Shown here: piece by piece, positions 53,571 to 63,500 of the stretch
How the letters are laid out: every line of letters starts with the position of its first letter
Numbering within the stretch: the first letter of the stretch is position 1
Assembly (NCBI RefSeq): GCF_905475465.1
Contig: NC_062251.1
Span: forward strand, 3,279,001-3,343,000
Source: Pieris napi
Lineage: Eukaryota; Arthropoda; Insecta; Lepidoptera; Pieridae
Length of the DNA: 64,000 bases
Direction of reading: 5' to 3'
The notes under the pieces: model-generated
What the model was told of the DNA's origin: nothing
The model's input: only the letters and a program-made list of their open reading frames with translations
Database searches by the model: none
Program-made: the position numbers and the translations under genes

Positions 53571-53581
53571 AAACGACAATA
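53571..53581 (+). promoter_or_regulatory. Putative primer binding site, self-complementary to the LTR
   Basis: AAACGACAATA lies 4 nt after the LTR and is the exact reverse complement of TATTGTCGTTT at 53407-53417 in the LTR. There is no TGG start as a tRNA-primed site would have. This suggests Tf1-like self-priming. Confidence 0.5.
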
Positions 53582-53591
53582 CTTGTTTATA

Positions 53592-54662
53592 ATGGCACAA
53601 AAATTGCAGTTTGCATTTAAGCTTGAAGCATCACAAACTGACAATAAGACGAGTGTAATTGCCATAACCTCAATTACAACAGAAGATGACAAAAAGTATA
53701 CACTGTCTGAGACTGATAAATACGCGAGTCGTCACATAGCATTAACAAAAACAGATACCTACAAAAGAGTGAGAAAAAGTTTAAATCAAAGAGGTCAAGA
53801 AAGAACAATATGGATGACATGTACAGAAGAAATGATTCAAGCCTATTTTGATGAAGATAATAATTTAATGTTTAACGACCTATATTTAAAAGAAGAAAAA
53901 AAACAAACAGATATTGTAGAATCCACACAGAAGAAAAAGGGTCTACTAAATTTGAAAAATATATCAGAAAGATTCATGATTGAGAAATTTGTATGTAAAT
54001 TCTCAAATGCGAAACAATGGATAGAAATATTCGAGAATGAATGTAAACGATTTGAGATTGAGGAAGATACAACAAAGATAGAAATATTAAGATTATTTTT
54101 GGACAAAACATGTGCAGATTGGCACTCGGCAACATTGAAGACTTTGAAAATCGAGGCTGGATGGTCCGAGTGGAAAAATAAATTTTTGGACACATTTGCC
54201 GATAAAGGATGGAGTTCGGGAATGTATGCCATATTTTACAAATATAAAGAAGGATCACCGATGGAATACGCCATTAGAAAAGAAAAGTTATTATTAGATA
54301 TGGATGAAAATATTGGCGGGAAAAGTCTGGTCACACTTATAGCAGCCGGCTTACCTGAATTTATTAGAAACAGAATTGATCCTGAAAAGTGTGAAACCTC
54401 AACAAGATTGCTTCATGAAATAAGTAAATGTGAAAGTTTGGTAAATAATAAAAACTTCAAAATAAAAAAGGAAGAAAAAGATGACAATAAGAAATACAGT
54501 TTAGGAAAAAAACCATGCAAAACCTGTCAGTATTTAAATAAGGGTAATCGATACCACCCGGAACAGTCTTGTTGGTTTAAAAAAGAAGGGGCAGATAACA
54601 AAAGGATTGGAAGTAATTCGGTTATAGAAGTAAATCTAAGCGAAGAGACAAAAAACGAGTAA
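53592..54662 (+). CDS. gag: gag of the LTR retrotransposon
   Basis: 356 residues from ATG 53592, only 25 nt after the LTR. It encodes the capsid/nucleocapsid precursor. The central part (KQWIEIFENECKRF, LRLFLDKTCADW, KFLDTFADKGW, AAGLPEFIRNRI) is a retrotransposon gag domain. Near the C-terminus CKTC, then H and C (CKTCQYLNKGNRYHPEQSC) form one zinc-knuckle-like motif for RNA binding. The last codons run through a slippery heptamer just before TAA. A Thr-rich, possibly disordered N-terminus precedes the domain. The frame is intact. Confidence 0.88.
   Translation: MAQKLQFAFKLEASQTDNKTSVIAITSITTEDDKKYTLSETDKYASRHIALTKTDTYKRVRKSLNQRGQERTIWMTCTEEMIQAYFDEDNNLMFNDLYLKEEKKQTDIVESTQKKKGLLNLKNISERFMIEKFVCKFSNAKQWIEIFENECKRFEIEEDTTKIEILRLFLDKTCADWHSATLKTLKIEAGWSEWKNKFLDTFADKGWSSGMYAIFYKYKEGSPMEYAIRKEKLLLDMDENIGGKSLVTLIAAGLPEFIRNRIDPEKCETSTRLLHEISKCESLVNNKNFKIKKEEKDDNKKYSLGKKPCKTCQYLNKGNRYHPEQSCWFKKEGADNKRIGSNSVIEVNLSEETKNE
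54650..54656 (+). promoter_or_regulatory. -1 ribosomal frameshift site A AAA AAC
   Basis: In the gag frame the codons are ACA AAA AAC GAG TAA. Slippage at this classical heptamer moves ribosomes to the pol frame, which is open here and continues through RVITPLIKINMLL into the protease. Confidence 0.78.
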
Positions 54663-54685
54663 TCACACCATTGATAAAAATAAAT

Positions 54686-57600
54686 ATGTTATTAGAAGAC
54701 AAAATACAAATAAATGGAATATATGATTCAGGCTCACAAGTGTCTCTGATAAACAAAAGGTTAGTTAGAACACAGAATGATTCTGTGGATACAAATAGAA
54801 TATTATTAAGAACTGTCAATGGTGTGACATACACAAAAGGTTTAATAAGAATAAAAGTAAAGATTTTTGATATAGAAGAATATGTTGATGTTTTTATTGT
54901 AGACAAACTGGATTTTGAAGATTTCATTATAGGACTAGATATGATAAAAAAATTTAAATTAGCTCAAAATGAAGATTTAAAAATTTTACAAAAGACAAAG
55001 AGGGAGATAAATACTATGAATGCATTTGAAGAGATAGAGGAAATTAAAGTCAATTTTAATGAGCATGTGAATAAAAATGACTTCATAACAAATCTACATC
55101 ACTTGGACAATATCAAAAAGTCCCGAATACACAATTTAATAGAGAATTATAATACTATATTTGCCAAAGACAAATATGATGTAGGTACAGTAACAGATTA
55201 TGAAGCCCGGATAGACTTAATGGTGGACAAGTACTGTAGCAAAAGACCATATCGTTGCACATTAGAAGACAAAATAGAAATAGAAAAACAGGTGGGTAAT
55301 TTACTAAAAAATAACTTAATTGAGGAATCATACAGCCCATTCGCAGCACCAGTTACCTTGGCATTTAAAAGAGACGAAAATACAAAATCGAGACTCTGTA
55401 TTGATTTTCGTGAACTAAACAAGATAGTCATACCACAAGCACAACCATTTCCATTGATAAGCGACTTGATTGTTAAAGCAAGAAATTGTAAATATTTTAC
55501 CACACTGGACATAAATTCCGCGTTTTGGTCTATACCACTACGTATTGAGGACAGACAAAAGACAGGATTTGTCACACAGGATGGACATTATCAATGGACT
55601 TGCCTACCATTTGGATTGAAAACATCACCTGCCATTTTCCAGAGAATTTTATCAAATATATTAAGAAATAATAACTTGAAAGACTTCACAGAAAATTACA
55701 TTGATGATATCTTAATATTTTCACAATCGTTTGAAGAACATATAGATCACATAGAAAAAGTACTCAAAGCAATAATAAAAGAAGGATTCAGATTAAAATT
55801 TAAAAAATGCACATTTGCAGCAACATCAGTGAAATACCTAGGACATATAATAGGAAATAATACGGTAAAACCGCTCAAAGATAACATTATTTCAATAAGA
55901 AATTTCCCAACACCCAAAACCCGAAAGAATATTAGACAGTTTCTGGGAAAGATTAACTTTTACCACGAATACATACCAAATAGTTCGATATTATTGGATC
56001 CACTACATAAATTATTGAGGAAAGATGCCCAGTTTATATGGTCAGAAGAATGTGAAGAAACTTTTTCTAATATAAAAAATATATTATGCTCACAACCGGT
56101 ACTCGAAATATTTGATAAAGACCTGCCTATTACAATTTACACAGATGCCTCGTTGAATGGTATAGGTGCAATATTAAAACAGATTCAAAAAAATGGTAAA
56201 GAAAAACCAGTTGGTTATTTTTCAAAAAAACTCAATGATTCACAAAAAAGAAAGAAGGCAATATACCTTGAATGCTTGGCAATAAAAGAAGCTATCAAAT
56301 ACTGGCAATATTGGTTGATTGGAAGAAAGTTCACCGTTTTTTCGGATCACAAACCACTAGAAAACCTCAACATAAAGGCTAGAACAGACGATGAACTTGG
56401 TGAATTAACTTTTTATTTGTCACAATATGACTTCAACATCAAATATATTCCGGGGAAGAATAATACGGAAGCAGACAGTCTCAGTAGAAACCCAGTATTG
56501 GAAGATAATGATAATGATGAAGAAATTTTAAAAATGGTGAATCTGATAACAATAGATGATATTAAGGCAGATCAGCAGAAAAACGAGAAAATAAAGGAAA
56601 AGAAAACCAAAATAATCGAAAGAAATGGGATACTATACAAAAAAGATCGAAACAGAGAAAAAGTTATATTATCTGAAGAAGCGAGTGTGAAATTAATAAA
56701 GGAAACACACACCGAATGGTGTCATTTAGGGATCAACCAAATGATAAATAAAATCAGTCCTTATTATACAGCAAAGAATTTAACGAGAAACATTAAAAGA
56801 ATATGCAAAAATTGTGAAACCTGTATAAAAAATAAATCGAGAGGCCAGGATAAATACGGATTAATGTCACATCTGGGACCAGCCGAAAAACCATTTCAGA
56901 TAATGTCGATAGATACCATTGGTGGTTTTGGAGGACAAAGATCAACAAAGAAATACCTACATTTGTTAGTTGATCATTTTACAAGATTTGCGTTCATTCT
57001 GACATCAAAAACGCAAAATGCTTCAGATTTCATCAAGTTAGTAAAAAAAGTTCTGGAGACGGAAAACATTGAGATATTACTAGCAGATCAGTATCCAGGA
57101 TTAAATTCAAAAGAATTCAAAGAATTTTTGACAGATAATGATGTAAAACTAATATTTACTGCGGTAGATACACCATTTTCAAACGGACTCAACGAAAGAT
57201 TGAACCAAACACTGGTTAACAAAATGAGGTGCAAAATAAATCAGAAGAATGAAAAGAAATCCTGGACGTCAATTGCAAGAGAATGTATAGATAAGTATAA
57301 TGAAACTGAGCACACAGTGACAGGCTTTGCACCAGTATATCTATTAGAAGGAAAAGTCACCAGTATTTTGCCACAAGAACTACGACAACCATTAGATACA
57401 GAAACATGGGTTCAAAATAGACAACAAGCACTTGAAAGATCAATTAGATCACATGCATATAATAAGAAATTATTTGATAAAGGCAGAACACAATGGGAAT
57501 TCAACATAGGAGAACTGGTATATGTTGAAAACGGAAACAAATTAAATAGGAAGAAAATGGACAATTTAAGAATCGGCCCATTTGAAATAACAGACAAAAT

Positions 57601-57703
57601 ATCGAATACAATATACAAAATAAACACAGGCAGAACAAAAACTAATACAAGCTTATACCATATAACAAAACTTATTCGAATGGACGGTGGAATAAATGAT
57701 TGA
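54686..57703 (+). CDS. pol: pol of the LTR retrotransposon (protease, RT, RNase H, integrase)
   Basis: About 1005 residues from the first ATG, made as a gag-pol fusion by frameshift. Aspartic protease with YDSGSQVSLI (54722-54750). Reverse transcriptase with RLCIDFRELN, LPFGLKTSPAIFQ and the YIDD site (55697-55708). RNase H with TDASLNGIGA. Integrase with an H-H-C-C zinc domain (WCHLGINQM ... CKNCETC), D in SIDTIGG, D in LADQYPG and E in NERLNQTL, then a GPF-type module (RIGPFEITD). No chromodomain. The frame is intact and all catalytic acids are present, so the copy may be competent. It is Ty3/gypsy by domain order; the clade was not resolved. Confidence 0.9.
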   Translation: MLLEDKIQINGIYDSGSQVSLINKRLVRTQNDSVDTNRILLRTVNGVTYTKGLIRIKVKIFDIEEYVDVFIVDKLDFEDFIIGLDMIKKFKLAQNEDLKILQKTKREINTMNAFEEIEEIKVNFNEHVNKNDFITNLHHLDNIKKSRIHNLIENYNTIFAKDKYDVGTVTDYEARIDLMVDKYCSKRPYRCTLEDKIEIEKQVGNLLKNNLIEESYSPFAAPVTLAFKRDENTKSRLCIDFRELNKIVIPQAQPFPLISDLIVKARNCKYFTTLDINSAFWSIPLRIEDRQKTGFVTQDGHYQWTCLPFGLKTSPAIFQRILSNILRNNNLKDFTENYIDDILIFSQSFEEHIDHIEKVLKAIIKEGFRLKFKKCTFAATSVKYLGHIIGNNTVKPLKDNIISIRNFPTPKTRKNIRQFLGKINFYHEYIPNSSILLDPLHKLLRKDAQFIWSEECEETFSNIKNILCSQPVLEIFDKDLPITIYTDASLNGIGAILKQIQKNGKEKPVGYFSKKLNDSQKRKKAIYLECLAIKEAIKYWQYWLIGRKFTVFSDHKPLENLNIKARTDDELGELTFYLSQYDFNIKYIPGKNNTEADSLSRNPVLEDNDNDEEILKMVNLITIDDIKADQQKNEKIKEKKTKIIERNGILYKKDRNREKVILSEEASVKLIKETHTEWCHLGINQMINKISPYYTAKNLTRNIKRICKNCETCIKNKSRGQDKYGLMSHLGPAEKPFQIMSIDTIGGFGGQRSTKKYLHLLVDHFTRFAFILTSKTQNASDFIKLVKKVLETENIEILLADQYPGLNSKEFKEFLTDNDVKLIFTAVDTPFSNGLNERLNQTLVNKMRCKINQKNEKKSWTSIARECIDKYNETEHTVTGFAPVYLLEGKVTSILPQELRQPLDTETWVQNRQQALERSIRSHAYNKKLFDKGRTQWEFNIGELVYVENGNKLNRKKMDNLRIGPFEITDKISNTIYKINTGRTKTNTSLYHITKLIRMDGGIND

Positions 57704-57771
57704 TAACGCTGAATAATATGTACGGCTACCATGAGAATTACTGGGGCAATTCTCATCCTGGAGGAGGGAGA

Positions 57772-58131
57772 TGTAAAGAGAATGATCTCTTTAATTTGAA
57801 TATTCGCGCGCACTGCTAGTTCGTGAGTGAGCCGCGTCGTGTCACGTCAAGCTAGCTGACATTGTCAAAAATGTAAAGAGCAAATATGTTGAATTGCATT
57901 TTAATTTTATTTGTAAATTATTTTAATACTTAGTTATAGCTTAACATCGAGAGGTGATAACAATGAACTTTTATTGTCGTTTCTCTATTTACAGGTAAGA
58001 TTATGTTAGTCTTGTAAGGATTGTATGTGTGTAACCCACTCGATAAATAAAATTGCATTCTCTATTTACAGAGAAACAAATACAAGTTTTATTTAGCCTC
58101 TTGCTTGCTATTGAAATACAGACTATTGTCT
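57772..58131 (+). repeat. 3' LTR
   Basis: Same length and apparently the same sequence as 53207-53566, preceded by the purine tract 'ctggaggagggaga'. Confidence 0.9.
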
Positions 58132-58139
58132 ATGTATGT

Positions 58140-58965
58140 ATGTATGTGTACTATATAGATAGATATGAGTAAACACTTGAGTATGAACGTTGACTTTGAC
58201 TCAAAATTAAAATATAGTCTAGTTCAAAATGGAACAAATTAGAGATACTGCTCTTAAAATTATGTGCGATAGCTCATTGGATCCGGAATGACGTCTAGAA
58301 AATGTGATAAAAGCGTGTATTAGCACATAAAAAATTGCAAAAGTTAAAGACAATTAAAGACCATTAAAGATCAAAAAAAAAATGGCATTTAGTTTTTTGC
58401 CAATATTTAATAAACTATTAATATCTAAGAAATTTCCAATAAAAAACTCCTGACTCTCAGAACTCTATCTCCATTATTTATAATGTTAATTTAACGCTGA
58501 AAATAGGTCTGCGGGTGACATTTTTAGGATTCGCACGTGGCGTCAAAAGCGACTACGGCACATTAATTAATTTATTTAAGGTATTCAATATTTTTTTTTA
58601 AATTTGAAAAAATTATGGTGTGTTCTGAACACTATAATTAATTTATTCCCGTTAATTTTTCAATAAGTTAAATAATAATTGTTAACTAACGAAATTTTCT
58701 CGAACGACCGTCTTTATTGTAAGTGAAAAAAAATGTTTAAATAATGGTCGTAAAAATATCGCTTCGTAGAGCCTTTCTTACATACATACTTAAGTTCGTG
58801 CCATAAAAGTTAAAAAAATATTTATACTTTGTTTATAACAATTTTTTTACTTAAACAAAAACTTAAAAATCCATGTAATGATGTTAAAATTTTTTTTTAA
58901 AAATCATTGATTTTATATTTACTACCAGTTCACAAGTCAATGGCGTAGAGCAAGAAGAAATGGCA
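58140..58965. other. Intergenic, AT-rich
   Basis: No gene or element recognised. Confidence 0.4.
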
Positions 58966-58969
58966 AAAA

Positions 58970-59168
58970 CAGTTTTGAGTCATACATTGTTTGAATTGGA
59001 GTAAATCAATCCCAAGGATTAGGATCATTTAAATAATCGCCAAATTTATAAAAAACTTTATTGATTAATTTACGTTTAACAAGAGTTTTGAATTTATACA
59101 GTGATATTTCGCTAATTTCGTTTGGGAGTTTGTTGTAAAAACAAATACAATTTCCATAGAAGGAGTAT
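58970..59168 (-). pseudogene. LINE ORF 3' end, inverted partner of 59860-60225
   Basis: The minus strand reads FYNKLPNEI, LVKRKLINKVFYKFGDYLND, PNPWD then a stop, the end of a LINE ORF. Confidence 0.62.
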
Positions 59169-59174
59169 CTTCTA

Positions 59175-59522
59175 TCTTAATATATATAAATCACGTGTCA
59201 CGTTGTTTGTCCGCGATGGACTCCTAAACTACTTAAGCGATTTCAAATTAAATTAGCACACCGTGTGCAGTTTGATCCAACTTAAAAGATAGGATAGCTT
59301 ACATCTTAATTTATAGCCGCAATATTATTTTATTGCAAATTATTTGTTTATTATTTGACAGTCACAATTCTAACAGATGGCGCTGTGATGAAAGTACCAA
59401 CGTTTCACATAAGCTACAATTTAATGGCATAACCACCCAAAGCATGGTGGTCCCCATGTCGGGTGTTCTCCTACCGTTTCTCTTGAATCTTAGCCACAGC
59501 AACGCTTGGCCGAGTCCTCTAG
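59175..59522 (+). mobile_element. Helitron, complete ends
   Basis: Starts TCTTAATATATATAAATCACG and ends CAACGCTTGGCCGAGTCCTCTAG. A 5' fragment of the same family is at 61584-61800. Confidence 0.65.
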
Positions 59523-59859
59523 ATTTTTTATATTTTTTTGCAAAAAAAAAATTACCAGATAGTGTCATTATATTTAATTAAATAGAAAAAGGAATTCCTT
59601 AAACTTATTCCGTATCGACTCCCTTGGGGAAATACAACAAATACCCCAAACAGCCCGTTTCCGCAGCAGAAATATTGATTGTACCTCTGCAGCAGTACTC
59701 CACAGTAGAATACCATAGTGAGAATAGCCATAATTTGCGATGTATATGGCAACATTGTTTTATTAACGCATTTGACATTGACAACGGAAAGCGCGGGAAA
59801 CAAATTTTAAATTTTGACATGTCAAGTGAGTTTAAGCGCTGTATTAACAATTTGTTTAT

Positions 59860-60225
59860 TTAAAGCCTCAATTGTTTCTATTTATTTTTGCCTCATGTAT
59901 CATATAAATAAATATATATTCAAAGCCCTCGTTAAACGAAAACTAATCAACAAAGCTTTTTATAAATTTGAGGACTACTTAAATGATCCTAATCCTTGGG
60001 ATTGAATTGCTCCAGTTCAAACAATTTGTATGACAATACCTGGCGATTAAAAAGAGTGGCGGAAAGTTTCTTGCCAGTTCTTCTTACCCGCTCTACGCCC
60101 TTGACTTGCGAACTGGTAGTAAATGTAAATTTACGATTAATTTAACATGACGATTCAAAAGTGTACTTGGTTACCCACTTGAATAAAGATATTTTGAGTT
60201 TGAGTTTGAGTTATCACTTTAATTT
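59860..60225 (+). pseudogene. LINE ORF end and 3' tail
   Basis: FKALVKRKLINKAFYKFEDY, LNDPNPWD and a stop at about 60005. The tail 'ggcgattaaaaagagtggcg' ends in TTTGAG repeats. Confidence 0.65.
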
Positions 60226-60360
60226 AATAAAATAACCTAAACCTCTAATACCAATGAAATAAAACATTTTTGTATTTGCAAAAAAGTTGTATAATATGTA
60301 TTATTAATGAAATCCTAAATTAAGTTTAACTAAAGTTAACACGATATTATTAGACTGTTA

Positions 60361-60389
60361 GGCGGAACGAAGTTCGCCGGGTCAGCTAG
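60361..60389 (+). mobile_element. Helitron 3' terminus upstream of gene C
   Basis: Hairpin GGCGGAACGAAGTTCGCC then GGGTCAGCTAG before T. The 5' end was not located. Confidence 0.6.
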
Positions 60390-60513
60390 TGGTAAATATT
60401 CTAAACAAAGTAAATTGTATTTTAAGTAGAAATAACAAAAATAATCCAAATTTTACTTCGGCGTTCGTGGGAACTAATGTTCCAACGCTAATTTAAATAG
60501 ATCTCTATCTGTT

Positions 60514-60572
60514 ATGAACAATGCTTTGAGGCCACGCGAGGCTGATCTTTTTTCCGATAGGATCCGTCAAGC
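60514..60572 (+). CDS. Gene C exon 1
   Basis: ATG at 60514, donor GTAAGA from 60573; 59 nt like gene B exon 1, differing at a few codons only. Confidence 0.68.
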
Positions 60573-63500
60573 GTAAGATCTGCAGCCATTATTCCGGCAA
60601 CAACCCGGAGGTCGTAGGTTCGATCCCCGGCTGTGCACCAATGGACTTTCTATTAGCGCATTTACCATTCGCTCGAACGGTGAAAGAAAACATCGTGAGG
60701 AAACCGGCTTGCCTTAGACCCAAAAAGTCGACGGTGTTTGTCTTAGATTTACATATCATGAAGCAGATACAGAAATCTGAGGTCCTGACCTAAAAAGCTT
60801 GTAGCTTGTATTTCATTTTTATTGATTTTAAAGTTTTTATAATGTTTGAATAACAAATTATTAATATACTAAAGACTATCGCGTATTATAGGATTTAATT
60901 TTTCAGATTCTTGCTGTTATGCTCTGTGGTGGGGATGGCGGCAGGGATGACACCATTCCTGAATCAGAAAGGTAAATTTACAATAGTTTTTGATATAGAC
61001 GAAAATGTTTACTCTTCTGTATAAACATTTCTTAACCTATCCTGATCAATCGTGACTTGTGTAATTCTTGTGTTTCCTTTTCTTTTGCATTGCATCACTA
61101 TTCGCTGTTCATGAATCTGTAAGATTAGCTTTTAAGTTTTTAGTTTGTTATTAATATTTTTGTTGTATTAGGTTCTGTATTTTTTTATATAACATTTGGT
61201 TCTGCACTTCTCGCACTCATCATGTTTCTTTTTTTTAGTTTTTCTCTTTAACCAGGGATGCCTGGAAGAGATCGCTTAGTAGCGATAAAGCCACCCGTTG
61301 TATCCCTTATAATTTTTGTGTATTGTGTTATTTGTGTTTCTTTTATTTTTATTGCAACGAAGTGTAAATAAATAAAAATAAAAATGTCCACTTGTCTCGT
61401 TGTAAACGTAAATTTTTTGTCAATAATTCCAGATTTTAAGATGTTGCCAGATTTTCTTTCGGCCTATAAGGGTTGCCCCTAAATAGGCAACGGGAATTTA
61501 GTTTTATACTCGGGACAGTTAAAAAACAAAATTATATAGTGACAATTTTTTTTCGAGAAGCAAAGAATTTTTATTGGTTTTAATCTTAATATATATAAAT
61601 CACGTGTCACGTTGTTTGTCCGAGATGGACTCCTAAACTTAACCGATTTTAAATTAAATTTGCACACCGTGTGTAGTTTGATCCAACTTAAAAGATAGGA
61701 TAGCTTACATCTCAATTTATACCCGCCATATTATTTTATTGCAAAATATTTGTTTATTATTTGATAGTCACAATTCTAACAGATGGCGCTGTGTTGAAAG
61801 TACCGTTAAGTAATGTTAACTGAGATGTGGCCTATTGGAGGCACGCCCAGGAGATGATTATTTAAGTGCCGCTTAAACCCATATTATACTGTCTAGGGAT
61901 GATGGATGGTGCTAACTAACTACCTTTTGGAAGGGGCAACGATAGTTATTTTTGAAGTTATACTTCTTTAGGCGCGTTATGAAAAATTGATGAGAGTGAA
62001 ATTTTACGATGCGCGCGCACCTGTGACACAAAATTGGGAGTGTGATTATAGCGTGCGCGAGCGAGATAGGAATAAGACAATCTACAAGTAAAAAGAAATA
62101 TGCCACATATGTTCGTATGCCAAGAATTTTGAATGACCATAATGACATTTGTCATTTACCTTTTAAATAAATAAAGGAGTTTTAATTATTTTTTCAAAGA
62201 AATTTATTAATTTTATATTGTGCAATACTGCCAAAGCTACAAAATACATCTTAGTGTTTGGTAGAGATGTTCTAAATATAATATAAATATACTTTTAACT
62301 AAATAGAATTTATGTTACACTTAATGTAAGAGAATAATAATAAATAATTATTTATTTAATTTTTCAAATGTAAACTGAACTTAATTGACTATAATGACTC
62401 CTTTTTCAGTTAATTATTTGCATGCAATCAAAAACTATTTTTAATAATGCCAAAGATGTATAACTTCTTAAGCGCGTACATAAGTACACGCACCCTTTTT
62501 GTTTATATCTGTATATTCGTTATAAAGATTTAGACTGTTCTAAACACTTTATAACGAATTTCAAGTGACAGCCTGAGAGTTTTCATAAATTTAACAAATT
62601 AAAATAATTTCTAATTTTATACTACCAAAAGGTACATTATTCTAAACACATATTCTGTTAACTTTGCATTACGTGTTTTGCTTTGCCAATATATGTTTTG
62701 TATTTTGGAACGAAATTCCTTATCGCGCGTTGTGAAAGGGGGCTAGACGGAAAAAATTCTTACGAAAAGTTGTCACGACACTTTTTTGCTATTTGCTATT
62801 GTAATACACCGGTTCTCGTCCGATCACCGAAGTTAAGCAACGTCGGGCGAGGTTAGTACTTGGATGGGTGACCGCTTGGGAACACCTCGTGATGTTGGCT
62901 TTTTTTTTTCGTCGTACGATTGGTGTCTACTGTTATGATACCAATTAACATATAAATTAATCGAAAGGAATTTCGTTCCATCCGGGTGTCCCTTGACACC
63001 AACACTTAAGTATGTTGTTGATGTGTCTGTGTAATATGTCTAAATATGAAAATATTTCTTCGTAATATAGTAGAATCGCTGTTGCGTTACAAAGAGTGAA
63101 TCAATGACCAAACAAATTTTACGTGTTTTTCGCTAACGTTATAAAGACTTATAGTTCTCCCCTTTTTCTCGGCCTAATTTAAATAATAATAATATGATTG
63201 GACAATTCACACCAATTGACCTAGTCCCATGCTAAGCTGGTGAAGCTTGTGTTATGGGTACTAGACAACGGACATACATACATATTATAGATAGAAAGAT
63301 ATATACAAATTTAAACACCCAAGACCTAAGCACAACACCAAATGCTCATCACATCTATGTTTTGTCTCAGCCGGGGATCGAACCCGGGACCCATGGATTC
63401 GCAGTCAGGGGTACTAACCACTAGACCAATGAGCCGTCAAAAACTGAAATAAACTTTGACTTTGGTCTGTGCTCTACTCGTTGATGGCTCGATAGTCTGT

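Larger units (their letters stand above)
53207..58131 (+). mobile_element. Intact Ty3/gypsy-like LTR retrotransposon
   Basis: 4.9 kb: 5' LTR 53207-53566, primer site 53571-53581, gag 53592-54662, pol 54686-57703 reached by -1 frameshift, polypurine tract near 57759-57771, 3' LTR 57772-58131. Both LTRs are 360 bp and appear identical by eye, so insertion was recent. No envelope frame is present between pol and the 3' LTR. Flanks are TATATA and ATGTATG; no clean target duplication was seen. Confidence 0.9.

Noticed and set aside
53843..54232. Minus-strand frames within gag
   Set aside because: Shadow of the real gag frame.
57704..57771. Envelope gene of an insect retrovirus after pol
   Set aside because: Only 68 nt separate pol from the 3' LTR; they hold a stop and the purine tract.
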